Of a stretch of 64,000 nt of DNA, positions 41,865-52,189 are shown in pieces. Position numbers and translations under genes: made by a program. Under the pieces are notes generated by a model that saw only the letters and a program-made list of their open reading frames with translations, was not told where the DNA came from and searched no databases. Source of the stretch: Prorocentrum cordatum (lineage: Eukaryota > Sar > Dinophyceae > Prorocentrales > Prorocentraceae); assembly GCA_963575745.1 (NCBI GenBank), contig CAUYUJ010013847.1, positions 143,501 to 207,500 on the forward strand, given 5' to 3'. Positions within the stretch are counted from its first letter, which is position 1. Each line of letters begins with the position of its first letter.

Positions 41865-41965
41865 TGGAGAGGAGCCGTAGGAGAGCCCACTTGCACTAGG
41901 AGGAGCCGTAGGAGAGCCGTAGAAGAGCGCAGGAGAGGAGCCGTAAGAGAGCCGTCAGGGAGGAG
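41865..41965 (+). repeat. GGAGAGCCGTAG short repeat
   Basis: GGAGCCGTAGGAGAGCC variants of 12-18 bases are repeated about six times. Nothing else was recognised. Confidence 0.7.
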
Positions 41966-42595
41966 CTTTGGAGAGCCGCGGGGGCCTTTCTTCAGCCCCC
42001 CCAGGAGAGCCCGGTTGCTGCACGCGCGGTCGTCTGCCGGGCGTTGCACACGAGCATGCCGCGCGAGTCTTGCGAAGTGGGCTCCGTGAAGCAAGCGCGT
42101 GGAGTGTCTTGAGGTTTCCTGGGGCCGACTCGGCCTTTCTCCAACAAGTTGCGGGGTCAGTTCGGCTTTCTCATTTCCCGGCGTCGGAACGCATCCAGTA
42201 TCTCGATGCGCTTCCATGGTTGCTGGGGCGCTTGGGGGGGCCCTGGAGTTGCCCAGCGAGCCATCGATCAATGCGATGGGTGCCGCGACGAGCAGCACGA
42301 TCCTGCATCGAAGCAGATCCTCGGCACTGGTTCTCGGTTTCGCGCAGACGTTCAGCGAATATTACCAGATGGGTCTAGTATGTCAGCGGCGTTGCAGAGG
42401 GGGGTCGACTCCATCAAGTTGAGCCCGTTGGACGACTGCACGAATGAAGGAGCTCATGAGGGTCGCAAATACACGCCTGGAATAGGAGGGGAGGGGAAGG
42501 AAGAGGAGGAGGAGGAGGAGGACGCGTCTAAAACACCTGGGTCGGAAAAAGCCAAAACCAGCAGCAGCAGCATCAGCAGGAGGACGCGTTGGCCG

Positions 42596-42740
42596 CCTGC
42601 TGCAGCCTGCTCACCGCCCACCCACCACCAACCCACCACCCACCCACAAACCAATCACCCACCCACCACCCAACCACCCACCCACCAGCCACCCACCCAC
42701 CACCCACCACCCACCAACCCACCCACCCACCCTTTCAGCC
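42596..42740. repeat. ACCC/CCACCA microsatellite
   Basis: This is a run of CCACCCACCAACC-type units. A long plus-strand ORF (42149-43585) runs through it as Pro/Thr/His repeats, so that ORF's N-terminal half is not trustworthy. Confidence 0.88.
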
Positions 42741-42769
42741 ACAAGCAGATCCAAAGGAAGGTCATGCAG

Positions 42770-44034
42770 CGTGAGGAATTCTCCAGCGAGGGCCCCTATG
42801 GGAAGCTGGACCTCCCTCCATCAACGTGGCCCTCGCGCCGCCCCTCCTTCTCCAGGCCCCGAGACCCCCGCGCCAAAGCTGCAAGATTGTTCGATGCAGC
42901 TCGCGCGTGCGCGTGGGCATGGGCTGCTGCGTCGCACCGCCTGGCTCAGAAATTCGATGACTACGACAATGTGAGGCCGCTCATTCCTGGTTTTGATCCG
43001 ACGCATAGTTGGAAACATTACAAGATGATCTTCCCTGGCGCTCGGTGCACCAGAAAAGAGTTCCAGAATAGCGTGCATGAGATGCGCCACGTTATGCGCG
43101 GCGTAGATGGCCCGGAGAACGGCGATGATCACAACGACGGCGATCAAGGCGATGATGGCATCGAAGGTCCCGGGGGCGGCCCTGGAGGGGCTGGAGACCA
43201 CCATGGGGGTCCTGGAGGCGGGCGTAGCGACAATGACGACTTCCCCGATGATGACGGTGACATTGGCGGAGATGATGGGGATGGAGGCGACGCAGGCGGA
43301 GGAGGAGGCTGGAGCAAGTTGAAGACATTGCGTGGTCGCGCGGCCGTTAACTCAGAGAGTGACAAGCTACTCAGAGATTACTTGATGTCATGCATTCAGA
43401 CGCCTATGTACCTGAGCATTCGTGGGCCAAGCAGCTCTGGGCATGGATGGAGAGGAGCGCGACTTCCTTCAAATTCTCAAGATGCCTGGACACGATATCT
43501 TTCCCGAAACGTTCCGCGCGAGGGAGGCGAAGAGGGGGGGCGCGCGACATCGTCGCGCAATATCTTGAGGTGTCGGACGCCGTGAAAAACGATAAGATCT
43601 GGGACGCTGTTGCGCTGGAGGATCCTGCCACGATTGACTTGTTGGCAATAGCTGGTTCTGATGTGGGAGCTACAGATCGGATTTTCACGTACTCCAGGGC
43701 CGATGCTGATGCACTTGGCTGCATTGCCTTGACAGACCGCAAGGCGTTGCAGCCAGCCGCGGGGTTGACTACTGACAGAGCCCCAGTCTTGTCGTTGATG
43801 CGGGCACTCCAGAACGACGGCTGGAAGCCTGCCAGATGCACTGCGCACCGCGTGGCCGATTGCGACGCGAAGGTCTTTGATTGCAGGGGTCCTACCAGCA
43901 AGAGGCGGTGCTACCAGCGCTTGCGGTGCTTTCCCCAGCTGTTCGCCGACGGCGCGACGCCCTTCGGCCCAGGCACGAAAGCGGGCAGGTCTGAAACGAA
44001 CGCTCGCGCTGTCGCGCAGCCGTCCCCCACGTGA
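42770..44034 (+). CDS. Unrecognised protein in two frames (possible intron or frameshift)
   Basis: One frame reads AARLFDAARACAWAWAAASH to KFDDYDNVRPLIPGFD and SWKHYKMIFPGARC (about 42880-43090). It then becomes a Gly/Asp repeat (43100-43320), which may be intronic. The frame starting at 43390 reads HSWAKQLWAWMERSATSFK, VALEDPATIDLLAIAGSDVG, YSRADADALGCIALTD and LSLMRALQNDGWKPARC, ending at 44034. The two parts look like one globular protein of a family I cannot name. No catalytic motif was identified. It may be a mobile-element ORF, given its surroundings. Confidence 0.5.
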
Positions 44035-44239
44035 CTTGACATCGCGTGCTCCCCCGAATTGTCGTTTTTTTTAAGTTTCCAAGTTTCCATGGTTCCTCCC
44101 AGCCTTCTACTCAGTCCTTCCATATCTCCACGTCGGCGCCTCCCGGTCCCCACTTTCGGCCTCGAACATCCCTCTGGTCTCGCACTGCCCGCCCAAACCC
44201 CCGAGCCCCCCCCCCCTTTCTCCCGCCATCCGCGGGGGG

Positions 44240-44302
44240 GGGAGGGGGAGGAGGAGGAGGAGGAGGATGGGGCAGGAGGAGGAGGGGGAGGAGGAGGACA
44301 CT
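44240..44302. repeat. AGG microsatellite
   Basis: A run of GAGG/AGG triplets of about 60 bases lies between the two unrecognised coding segments. Confidence 0.9.
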
Positions 44303-44416
44303 GCCATAGCTTCCCAAACGAGAGGGGGGGAACCCGCGATGCCACGTTTTTTTGGGGCGCGCTGCAACGCGCGCTCGTTCGGCAGTTCGGCTTCTTAGGT
44401 TCAATCATTCTTTGAC

Positions 44417-45265
44417 TTGCTGCTGCTGGCACCTCGCAGGGCGGCCCCTGGCTGCGCAGCCGCACAGTGCCGTGAGTTGCTGAAGATATTGAAAGGCAAA
44501 CGTTCGGTCGCTGATCTGGCGAATGACGATGTGGCCCTGTTGACCGCCAAGAAGGCGAGAGCCCCAGATGTTTTGAAGGCCCCTGCCAAACCATTATTCG
44601 AGGAGGGGCAGTCGGACGACGAGTTCTTTGGAGGCAGCGCAGAGCCATCTGATCCGAAGGAGGTCACACCTGCCCCGAAGAAGTCTGAGCCTCATCCAGG
44701 AGCTAAGCCTGCAATGAGTAAGCCTGAGCCCCATCCAGCACCTCAGCCTGGCCCTGCACCATCGCATAAGCCGAAGGAGCCTGAGCCTCATCCAGTACTG
44801 AAGCCTGAACCAGTGATGGCGCCTCCAGCGGCTGTCCCAGATCCTAGTGCTGAACCAGCGTCACCAGCACATCCTAAACATGATTCGGGGTACTCTTCTT
44901 CTTCATCTTCTTCCAGTTCTTCTGACGGCAGGTCTGAGAGTTCCGGGGCCGCAGCCGACAGCGACGACGAGGACGACGACGAAGGGCCCGTCTGGCCTGA
45001 GGATATTATGGGTCAGAGGTGCTTCTTTGAGGAGAACCCAGCGAAAGGGTCAATGGGCTTGCGGGTGCACTGTTGCAACCCAGCGCATGGATCGTGTGGT
45101 AGATACCGCTCGGTCAAGTTAGCCATTGGTGATTATGGTGCGAACTCGGCAGAGGTGTTCTTGGCCGCTTGGCTGAGGGCGGCCCCTGATTGCAGTGAGC
45201 ACAGAGGCTTCAAGCCCAAAGCACATGAGTTGAAAGCAGCTGCTGAAGCGTTGGGCCACGCCTAG
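44417..45265 (+). CDS. Unrecognised 282-residue protein with Cys/His-rich C-terminal domain
   Basis: The N-terminus is basic/helical (ELLKILKGKRSVADLAND). A low-complexity middle has repeated EPHP (residues about 75-140), then poly-Ser and a D/E run. Residues about 195-275 form a compact domain: GQRCFFEENPAKGSMGLRVH, CCNPAHGSCGRYRS, AEVFLAAWLRAAPDCSEHRG and HELKAAAEAL. Its Cys and His residues could bind zinc. The ATG is the first in the frame and the ORF ends cleanly at TAG 45263-45265. The product looks nuclear and nucleic-acid binding, by composition only. Confidence 0.6.
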   Translation: MLLLAPRRAAPGCAAAQCRELLKILKGKRSVADLANDDVALLTAKKARAPDVLKAPAKPLFEEGQSDDEFFGGSAEPSDPKEVTPAPKKSEPHPGAKPAMSKPEPHPAPQPGPAPSHKPKEPEPHPVLKPEPVMAPPAAVPDPSAEPASPAHPKHDSGYSSSSSSSSSSDGRSESSGAAADSDDEDDDEGPVWPEDIMGQRCFFEENPAKGSMGLRVHCCNPAHGSCGRYRSVKLAIGDYGANSAEVFLAAWLRAAPDCSEHRGFKPKAHELKAAAEALGHA

Positions 45266-45534
45266 TGGCCAAGCATGCCACGATTCACACACCTTCATCA
45301 TGTGGTTGTTTTACAATTCTTGCAATCAGCTCGTCCTCTCATCATCCTCATCAGTATCCTCCACTCGTCCTCCCCTCGCTCGTTCTCTTCTCAGGCCGCC
45401 AAGTGCCCCCCCGCTGATGGTATTTTCGGCGGTCGGCACGTGCGCGCGGTAGGCAGGCGTCGCCGTTTGGGCGAGTCTCAAGAGAGAAAATTTGGCGTCG
45501 CCGTTTGGCCGCGTCTTAAGAGAGAAGACTTGGG

Positions 45535-45730
45535 GGGGGCCGTCTTGGGGGAGCCGTCTAGGGGGGGCAGTCTAGGGGGGGCCGTCTTGGGAAAATCTGA
45601 GGGGGGCGCCGTCTTGGGGGGGCCGTCTTGGTGGAGCAGTCTAGGGGGGCCAGTCTAGGGAGAGCCGTCTTGGGGGGGCCGTCTTGGGGGGCCGTCTTGG
45701 AGGGGCCGTCTTGGGGGAGCCGTCTCGGGG
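45535..45730 (+). repeat. GGGGGGCCGTCTTGG minisatellite
   Basis: GGCCGTCTTGGGGG/GGCAGTCTAGGGGG units of 15-17 bases are repeated about twelve times. The same unit returns at 46930-47090. Confidence 0.85.
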
Positions 45731-46277
45731 CGCCCCAAAGGGTTCCCAGGGCCTCCCAGGGCCCAGGGCCTCCACTGGACCCCGAGGGTTACCTAAGGTC
45801 CCCCGCCAAGACTCCTGGTGGACCCCAGGGGGCCTCACGGCACCTCGTGGCCTTAGGCTTCCTTTTCTCCCCTCTCTCAGGACCTCGGCACCCTAAGAGG
45901 CCAAGACCTGAGTATCTTAAGACGCCCGGGCCGCCACACACCTAGACAATACCCATAACAACCTAGACAAGTATGCCCTAAGACCATCGCCCCCACGTCG
46001 CGGGTAACACCATGTCCAAACCACACACATGCACCAACATGGTTAGCAAAGTCACACACATGCACCATCATGGTTAGCAAAGTACTGTCAATACATAGTG
46101 TGAGCTACCGTGTTGGGTTTGCAAAGCAGTCACGGTACATCAACGCAAACAGCATGGCATCTACATGGTGGCCTGGCGCAGGCATCTTGTCTCGAGCGCG
46201 CCGCGCCTTGGGGCGCCCAGACAGCCGCCTCAGGACTGTCGTCGAGGAGCCCTCGCCGCATCTCACAGGAGCGCGCC

Positions 46278-46577
46278 ATGCCGCCGACGCCCCAGAGAGC
46301 ACTCGTGCCCAAATACCCCAAGTTCCTCTCGGAGCGCCCCGACCCCGTGCTCAAGCGTCGGCTGAAGGCTCTGGTCAAGACGGCATTCGTGGCGAAGCTC
46401 CAGAAGCAGATGGCCGAGCACCGTCTGTCGGCCATGCGCACTGCTCTCAAGAAAATCTAGGATGGCGCCGAGAGGATGCTTCTTCTGGACCAGGCTAACA
46501 GCGCCAGGGACGCAGAGAAGCTGGACCGCACCAAGGAGGCGATCGACGCCGCCAACCATCAGTCAGACTCGGAGTAG
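46278..46577 (+). pseudogene. Small helical protein with one in-frame TAG
   Basis: The frame reads MPPTPQRALVPKYPKFL to MRTALKKI, is interrupted by TAG at 46458-46460, then continues in the same frame (DGAERMLLLDQANSARDAEK) to TAG at 46575. The product would be about 98 residues, basic then acidic, and almost all helical. The family is not recognised. It may be the C-terminal end of a larger element. Confidence 0.5.
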
Positions 46578-46929
46578 ACCTGTGGCCTTTCTGAAAATCG
46601 AAGGTGTGAGGTGTTAGAGCTGCTGTTCTAAGAGATCAGGTCACATCTCCCGTGCTTGTGGAAGCGGTCGTCTGAGAGCGACCGTCGGCCGTCGCATTTG
46701 CACGAGTTTTGACTAGTGTAACCTCACTTCGAGGCAACTGTGATTTTTTGTTTTGCGACGGCGGCCAGACTTGCAGGCCAGCTCAGCGATCGAGAAGACA
46801 TATACAACATCACAGCATCACATAACCATCACACCAACAAACGTGCAAACATCATCACCACCACAATCATCACCTTCATCATCGTCATCATCATCGCCAT
46901 GGGCGCGTGCACGTGCCAAGCGTCGCCTC

Positions 46930-47090
46930 ATGGGCGAGTCTTGGGAGAGCCGTCTTGGGAGAGTCGTCTAGGGGGGGCAGTCTAGGGGGAGCCGTCTTGG
47001 GAGAGTCTAGGGGGGGTGTCTTGTGGGGCGCGTCTTGGCGGAGCAGTCTGGGGGGAGCTGTCTAGGGCGAGCTGTCTTGGCGGGGCGTTC
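46930..47090 (+). repeat. GAGCCGTCTTGGG minisatellite
   Basis: Units of GGGAGCCGTCTTGGGAGAG/GGGCAGTCTAGGGG resemble 45535-45730. The two arrays are about 1.2 kb apart in the same orientation. Confidence 0.8.
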
Positions 47091-47313
47091 AGGAACGCCG
47101 TCGGCGTGGTTGACAAGGCGGCCCATTGGCCCATTGCGACCCCAAGGAACCGAAGCCTTGACCACGATGACGATGACGATGCGACGGATGACGAAAGCAA
47201 GAACCATTCCAAGCCCCTAGGTTTCAACGCGGTGGATTCTGATGCGAGGTCCATCTCCAAAGACTTGCGACATGTTATCAGCAACGCTCGCACGTACTCG
47301 AGACATGTTCGCC

Positions 47314-47315
<2 letters not shown>

Positions 47316-47365
<50 letters not shown>

Positions 47366-47385
47366 CACACACACACACACGCTAG
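47316..47385. repeat. (CA)n microsatellite
   Basis: An uninterrupted CA run of about 70 bases contains a single CACGCACA variant. Confidence 0.95.
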
Positions 47386-47691
47386 CAACAAAAATCACAC
47401 ACAATCAAGACATATCAACATTCTCGCACTCTAGACATGATAGCAAGAAACGCCACACATAATCAAGAAATGGTGGCAACACAAAAACGAGCATGCTAGC
47501 AACAGAAATCAAAACAGCGATGCCAACCACACGCAATAACAAAGGGAAAACACCAAGGACCACACATACTCAAGACATGTGGGCAACAAAACACCACACA
47601 CAACCAAGACATGTTACTAGCAACACAACGGACAATTGCGTTACCCCAAGGAGCAGCGCAAAAAGCACCACTGGAATTACCCCAGAGAACA

Positions 47692-48740
47692 CGATATCAC
47701 GATATCACGACATTACGATCTGTCTATGGCCGTGATATTTCTATATGCTCTGCTGAGCGGGTGCGGCCCGTTCCTGGTGGGGAAAACCGAATTCCCACAC
47801 GATGCGATTGTGTGTGGGAATTGGGCCTGGCTCCAGTATACCATCCGTTTCTATTTGCGTGCTGACGTACCCAGTCCGAAGCACGATACTACGATATCAC
47901 GATATCGCGATATGGAGATATCGTGATATCATGATATCGTGTTCCCTTCCGCCCCCGTTTCGGATATCGCGATATCGCGGCATCGTGTTATCGCGTTCCC
48001 CCCCCCCCGCCCCTGTTTCGGATATTGTGATTGCACGATCTCGTGTTATCGTGTTCTCCGTGTTACTAACAACATGTCGTAGTGCTATGTGTTGTGTGTG
48101 CTCTGTGGTGTGCGTGCTTTTTGTGCGTTGTAGGTGATGTGTGTGTGTTATGTTTGTCTAGCGTGCGATGTGTTGGGCGCGATTTGCGTCTCTGCGCGCG
48201 CGTGCAGTTCTGAGGCCCCAGGGGGCCCCAGGCGTCCCCAGGAGACCTCAGGACACCCCAGGAGGCTTTAGGATGCCTCGAGAGGCTCCAGGAGGCCGCA
48301 GGGGTCCCCACGAGGCCCCAGGAGGTTTCAGGAGACCCCCAGGAGGCTCCGAGGCGGGGTCTGGGGCACCAGAAGGTTCAGACAGCCCCAGGAGGCCCCG
48401 GGAGTTTCCAGGAGGCCCCCAGGAGGCTCCGAGGCGGGGTCTGGGGTACCAGAGGGCACGTCGGGGCTCGATTGTGGGGGGATGTCTCAGGCGAAACCGC
48501 CAATCTCTGAGAATCGGGGTCGCAATTATTGATATTACACTATGGCTTGAAGGTGTTATGTTAACATGTTGAAATTCTCATGCGTGTGTGGGCCCTGACG
48601 TCACGATCTGCGTGAGGGGGCGTCACCGGTTTTCAGAATTTCGAGGATGCCCCTAGCGAAACGGCCAGAACAATCGCGGACGCGGCCCCCCCTCGTACGC
48701 ATTAATTGCCAATGAGCTCTACCCCCTCGGAGAGGTGCGT
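47692..48740 (+). mobile_element. GATATC-palindrome element, copy 1
   Basis: This is a noncoding element of about 1.05 kb, present inverted at 62335-63367. It starts CGATATCACGATATC. A conserved unique block holds a hairpin (stems 47790-47800 and 47812-47822). A palindromic array of ATATCRCG words follows (47890-48050), then TG-rich sequence and a CAGGAGGCCCC array (48215-48470). It ends in a block containing CCCTAGCGAAACGGCCAGA and GAGCTCTA. No ORF is shared by the copies, so it would depend on other elements for movement. Confidence 0.75.
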
Positions 48741-48862
48741 AAAGTATTATTTTCAATGCAGGGTCTAACCATACCTAGGGCATAATCATATCCTGGCGCG
48801 GTAGGCATTGGGCTGAGGGCGCGGGGCCGCGGGCGCAGGTTTAGGCGGTTGTACAGGCTTGG

Positions 48863-48887
48863 GTTTAGGGCTTAGGGTTTAGGTTGA
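48863..48887 (+). repeat. Telomere-like TTTAGGG tract
   Basis: GGGTTTAGGGCTTAGGGTTTAGG comprises about three units of the TTTAGGG repeat used at dinoflagellate and plant telomeres, here interstitial. Confidence 0.6.
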
Positions 48888-48897
48888 GATTTCGCGC

Positions 48898-49010
48898 ATG
48901 CTCTCTGCATGCGCCCTCGGCGCGCTTATCTCTCACCCGACTGTGATGTGTCTGCCAGCGAAAAAAGTTCCGCCGCCGACTTTGCACCTGCCGCACCCTT
49001 GGGCCCACTA
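48898..49010 (+). repeat. Direct repeat flanking the CCTTAGGC array, copy 1
   Basis: About 110 bases contain TGCGCCCTCGGCGCGC, CTGTGATGTGTCTGCCAGCG and AAGTTCCGCCGCCGAC. They match 49495-49605 at roughly 85%. Confidence 0.8.
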
Positions 49011-49074
49011 TCGTGGTGCCAATTTGGGCTTCGGCCTGGGCGCCCCTTGTGGGTTCGAGCGTCGTGGGGCCTGG

Positions 49075-49440
49075 GTCTTACGCTTGGGCCTTAGGCCCAC
49101 GCCTCAGGCGAACGCCTCAGGTGTGGGCCTTAGGCCGTAGGCCGTAGGCCTCAGGCTTGGGCCCCAGGCATTTGGCCTTTGGTTTTTGCCTTAGGTCTTA
49201 AGCCTTAGGCCTCAGGCGCCTAAGGCCTGGGCCCTAGGTCTTAGGCCTTAGGCGTCGGCCTTAGGCCCAAGGCCTAAGGCCTAGGCATTAGGCCTTAGGC
49301 TTGGGCCCAAGCCTTAGGCCGTGTGCCCTTAGGCCTGGGCCTTAAGCATTTGGCTTTCGGCCCTAGTGATTAGGCCTTGAGCTGAAAGCCTTAGGCCTAC
49401 GGCCTAAGGCTTTCGGCGTAAGGCCTGAAGTCGTTGGCCG
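49075..49440 (+). repeat. CCTTAGGC array
   Basis: GGCCTTAGGC and variants recur about 30 times at 8-20-base spacings. The words are near-palindromic (GCCTNAGGC). The array lies between two direct repeats and next to the telomere-like tract. Confidence 0.85.
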
Positions 49441-49494
49441 CAGACATGCCCTGTGGCTTGGTCCTTAAGCCTCGGGCATGGGATTCACACAAGT

Positions 49495-49605
49495 TGTCCC
49501 CGTGCGCCCTCGCCGCGCGCACCTCTCACGCGCCTGTGATGTGTCTGCCAGCGAAGCAAGTTCCGCCGCCGACCTTACAGCTGCCGCACTCTCTGCCGGG
49601 CCCCC
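49495..49605 (+). repeat. Direct repeat flanking the CCTTAGGC array, copy 2
   Basis: This is the second copy of 48898-49010, about 595 bases downstream. A G-run of 20 lies a little further on (49765-49784). Confidence 0.8.
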
Positions 49606-50144
49606 GACGGGCGTTTGGCGTCGATGTTTGCTACTACGATGACATCGCGCCGCGGCAGAGGGCGGCGCGCCCGATCCTGCCAAATTGTCTAACGCCTGTC
49701 CCTAGGCGCCGATACGTGCTCTAGGGCATGGCCACGGGCTGCGGGCCATGGTCTAGGGCGATGAGGGGGGGGGGGGGGGGGGGGCGCTTCGGCATTACTA
49801 CAATTCGGGCGGCGCCCCCCCCTCCCCCCTGGCTATGGAGCGTTCGGCTGCGCTCCGTGACCCACTAGCGCCCTCGGCGCGGCGCCAGGATCGGCACTCG
49901 GCGATTGCGCAGCGCGTCGCGGGATCACCAGGAGCCGAGCGATGGCCCCGCGGGCCGCGCTATGCAGGCGGTCACAGCGCGGCGACCTGCGTTACGCGGC
50001 GACGACGGCGCCTGCGGGAAGTCTAGGGTCAGCGCGTGGGCGCCCGCGGGATGTCTACGTTCGCCGCGTAGGCGACCTCGCAACCGCTACAGTCAGCTGC
50101 TGAGCTTCCCAGCATACACTAGGCTGCCACCAGGGCTGACCAGG

Positions 50145-50335
50145 CCGCGACTAGACCACGACTAGACCGCGACTAGACCACGACAAGGGAGCGGCTAGGG
50201 AGCGACTAGGGAACGACTAGAATGCTTGTAACATTCGCAAAACCGCGACTAGACGACGACTAGACCGCGACTAGACCGCGACTAGGGAACGACTAGGGAA
50301 CGACTAGGGAACGACCAGGCCGCGACCAGGGCAAC
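50145..50335 (+). repeat. CGACTAGACC / CGACTAGGGAA array
   Basis: Ten- or eleven-base units of CGACTAGACCG and CGACTAGGGAA are repeated about sixteen times, interrupted near 50222 by AATGCTTGTAACATTCGCAA. TAG in every unit closes one frame. Confidence 0.88.
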
Positions 50336-50739
50336 CCCGTGAGCACTAGGGCACCACTAGGGGCGGATCGGCGACCACTAGGGGCTCGCCATGGGCACGC
50401 GGTGCCCCACTACGTATTCACAATCGGCAACAAGGAGATCACTACCCCACGCGCACTCACAATCGGCAGGGAACTAGGGCGCGCCCCGCATGCCCGCGGC
50501 TGCGATACCCAAGACGGCGGGCGGCGGCGCCGCGCTCTACGCCGCATCCTTGCGCGGCCGTGGCCACGCTAGGGGGGGGGCTGGGCGCCCTCGCCTTGGC
50601 TACCGCGCTCCGCGGGCAACGCTGTCCCCGTCTATGCCCTTCCGCGCGGCTACAAGGCAACCTCTAGCGGCGCGCAGAGAGCCCCGCCGCGTCCTCTACG
50701 TGAGTAGGGGCGCCGCGCGCGGGGAACTAGTAGGGCGGC

Positions 50740-50970
50740 CTTACGGGGCATGCCCTTGCAGGGCTGCCCCACAGGGCCTACCCCTAGGGCTACCTTCGGC
50801 GTGCCCATGAAGCTTGCCCCTACGGCTACCCTGCGGCTACCCCTAGGGCTTGCCCCATAGGGGTACCCTAGGCTTACCCCCAGGGCCTACCCCCAGGGCT
50901 ACCCTAGGCCTGCCCCTAGGGCCTACCCCGAGGGCCACCCTAGGCTTACCCCTAGGGCTGCCCTGGGCGC
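50740..50970 (+). repeat. CCCCTAGGGC array
   Basis: GCCCCTAGGGCTACCCT-type units of about 20 bases are rich in the palindrome CCTAGG and continue into the 69-bp array. No gene was recognised. Confidence 0.85.
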
Positions 50971-50984
50971 ATCGCCTTCGTTTT

Positions 50985-51255
50985 GGGCCCCTCTTGGGGT
51001 CCTCGGGGTAAGGAAACGTACGCCCAACGAACCGTAACTCACCCTCGCGTTAGGCCCCTCTTGGGGCCCTCGTGGGATGGAAAAAATACACCCAACGAAC
51101 CGTAGATCACCCTCTTCTTGGGCCCCTCTGCGGGTCCTCTTGAGGTAAGGACATGTACACCCACCGAACTGTAACGCACCCTCTTCTTGGGCCCCTCCTG
51201 GGGTCCTCTTGGGGCCAGGACATGCACACCCAACGAACCGTAACTCACCCTCTTC
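50985..51255 (-). repeat. 69-bp tandem repeat (23-codon unit)
   Basis: There are four units, with CCCAACGAACCGTA marks at 51023, 51091, 51160 and 51229. Because 69 is 23 codons, the minus strand stays open and repeats a GPKKRVSYGSLGVHVLAPRG-like peptide. The peptide is low-complexity and no function is implied. Confidence 0.85.
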
Positions 51256-51456
51256 TTGGGCCGCGCCGCCAGAACACCCCCCACGAGCTCTGCATAATTC
51301 CCAGTGTATGGCCCTTTCGCAGAGTTGGTGGGGGGCGCGGTTCTCGCCGCCCTGAAGCTTTGGGCCTGTCCTTCGTCGTCTCGGGCATGGTTTTCGTGCC
51401 TGGCAGCCCTTTCTTGTTTGCCATCGAAGCTGCGTCGCTGGCCGTGGGCGCAAAAC

Positions 51457-51467
51457 ATATATATATA

Positions 51468-51519
<52 letters not shown>

Positions 51520-51529
51520 ATAAAAAAAA

Positions 51530-51596
<67 letters not shown>
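51457..51596. repeat. (TA)n followed by 66-nt poly(A)
   Basis: A TA run (about 51457-51515) is followed by AATAATAAAAAAAAC and 66 consecutive A (51531-51596). This could be the tail of a retroposed sequence on the plus strand or simple slippage. The minus-strand ORF reading Phe and Ile/Tyr homopolymers is an artefact. Confidence 0.93.
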
Positions 51597-51599
<3 letters not shown>

Positions 51600-52185
51600 C
51601 GCAGCGGGAACCAGGTCGCCCCCCCCCCCATAGGGGTGATTTGCTCGACTCCCCTCGTAGCGGTGACCTAATCGACCCCCATCGCAGTGGGGGCATAATC
51701 AATCCCCCAGCATAAGGGGCCACGGCGACGATGAAGGGGCGCCCTACCCCCCCCGCACAGCGGTGGTCTAATCGAATCCCCTTCGTACCGTGGATCTGAC
51801 CGCCCCCCCCACTGCGGGGATCTAATCCCCCCCAATCGTAGTGGGGGCCAATGGCCAAGTCGACCATCTCGTAGCGGGGACCTAATCGACCCCCATCCTG
51901 GCGACGACGGCGACGGCGACGAAGGGGCTTCAATAAACACCCCCTATAGCGGTGACCTAATCACACCCCCTCGTAGCGGGGGGCGAATCGACCTCCCTTA
52001 TAGCGGGTGCCTAATCGACCCCCCCCCCACCCACACGTAGCGGTGACTCAATCGACCCCCCCATCGCAGCAAGGACCTAATCGACAGCCCCTCGCAACGG
52101 TGACCTAACCGACCCCCCCCCCCCCTCCCACCTCGTAACGCAACCTAATCGCCCCCCCCCCCCCCCCCCCCCCCCTCGTAGCAAG
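51600..52185 (+). repeat. About 30-bp GTAGCGGTGACCTAATCGA minisatellite
   Basis: Units carry TCGTAGCGGTGACCTAATCG followed by a C-run of 4-20, repeated about 17 times with unit lengths of 27-40. C-run length accounts for most variation. Confidence 0.9.
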
Positions 52186-52189
52186 TCCC

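Noticed and set aside
43092-43328. Gly/Asp-rich plus ORF and antisense ORFs
   Set aside because: Low-complexity GATGATGGC-type sequence that is open on both strands. It may be intron rather than protein.
49020-49045. tRNA-like GGGTTCGAGC segment
   Set aside because: No acceptor or anticodon stems can be paired around it.
51531-51596. Poly(A) as proof of a processed pseudogene
   Set aside because: The upstream sequence is tandem repeat with no gene-like content and no target duplication was found, so slippage is equally likely.
50923-51933. 336-codon minus-strand ORF with Phe and Ile/Tyr runs
   Set aside because: It crosses poly(A), a TA run and tandem repeats and has no plausible protein composition.
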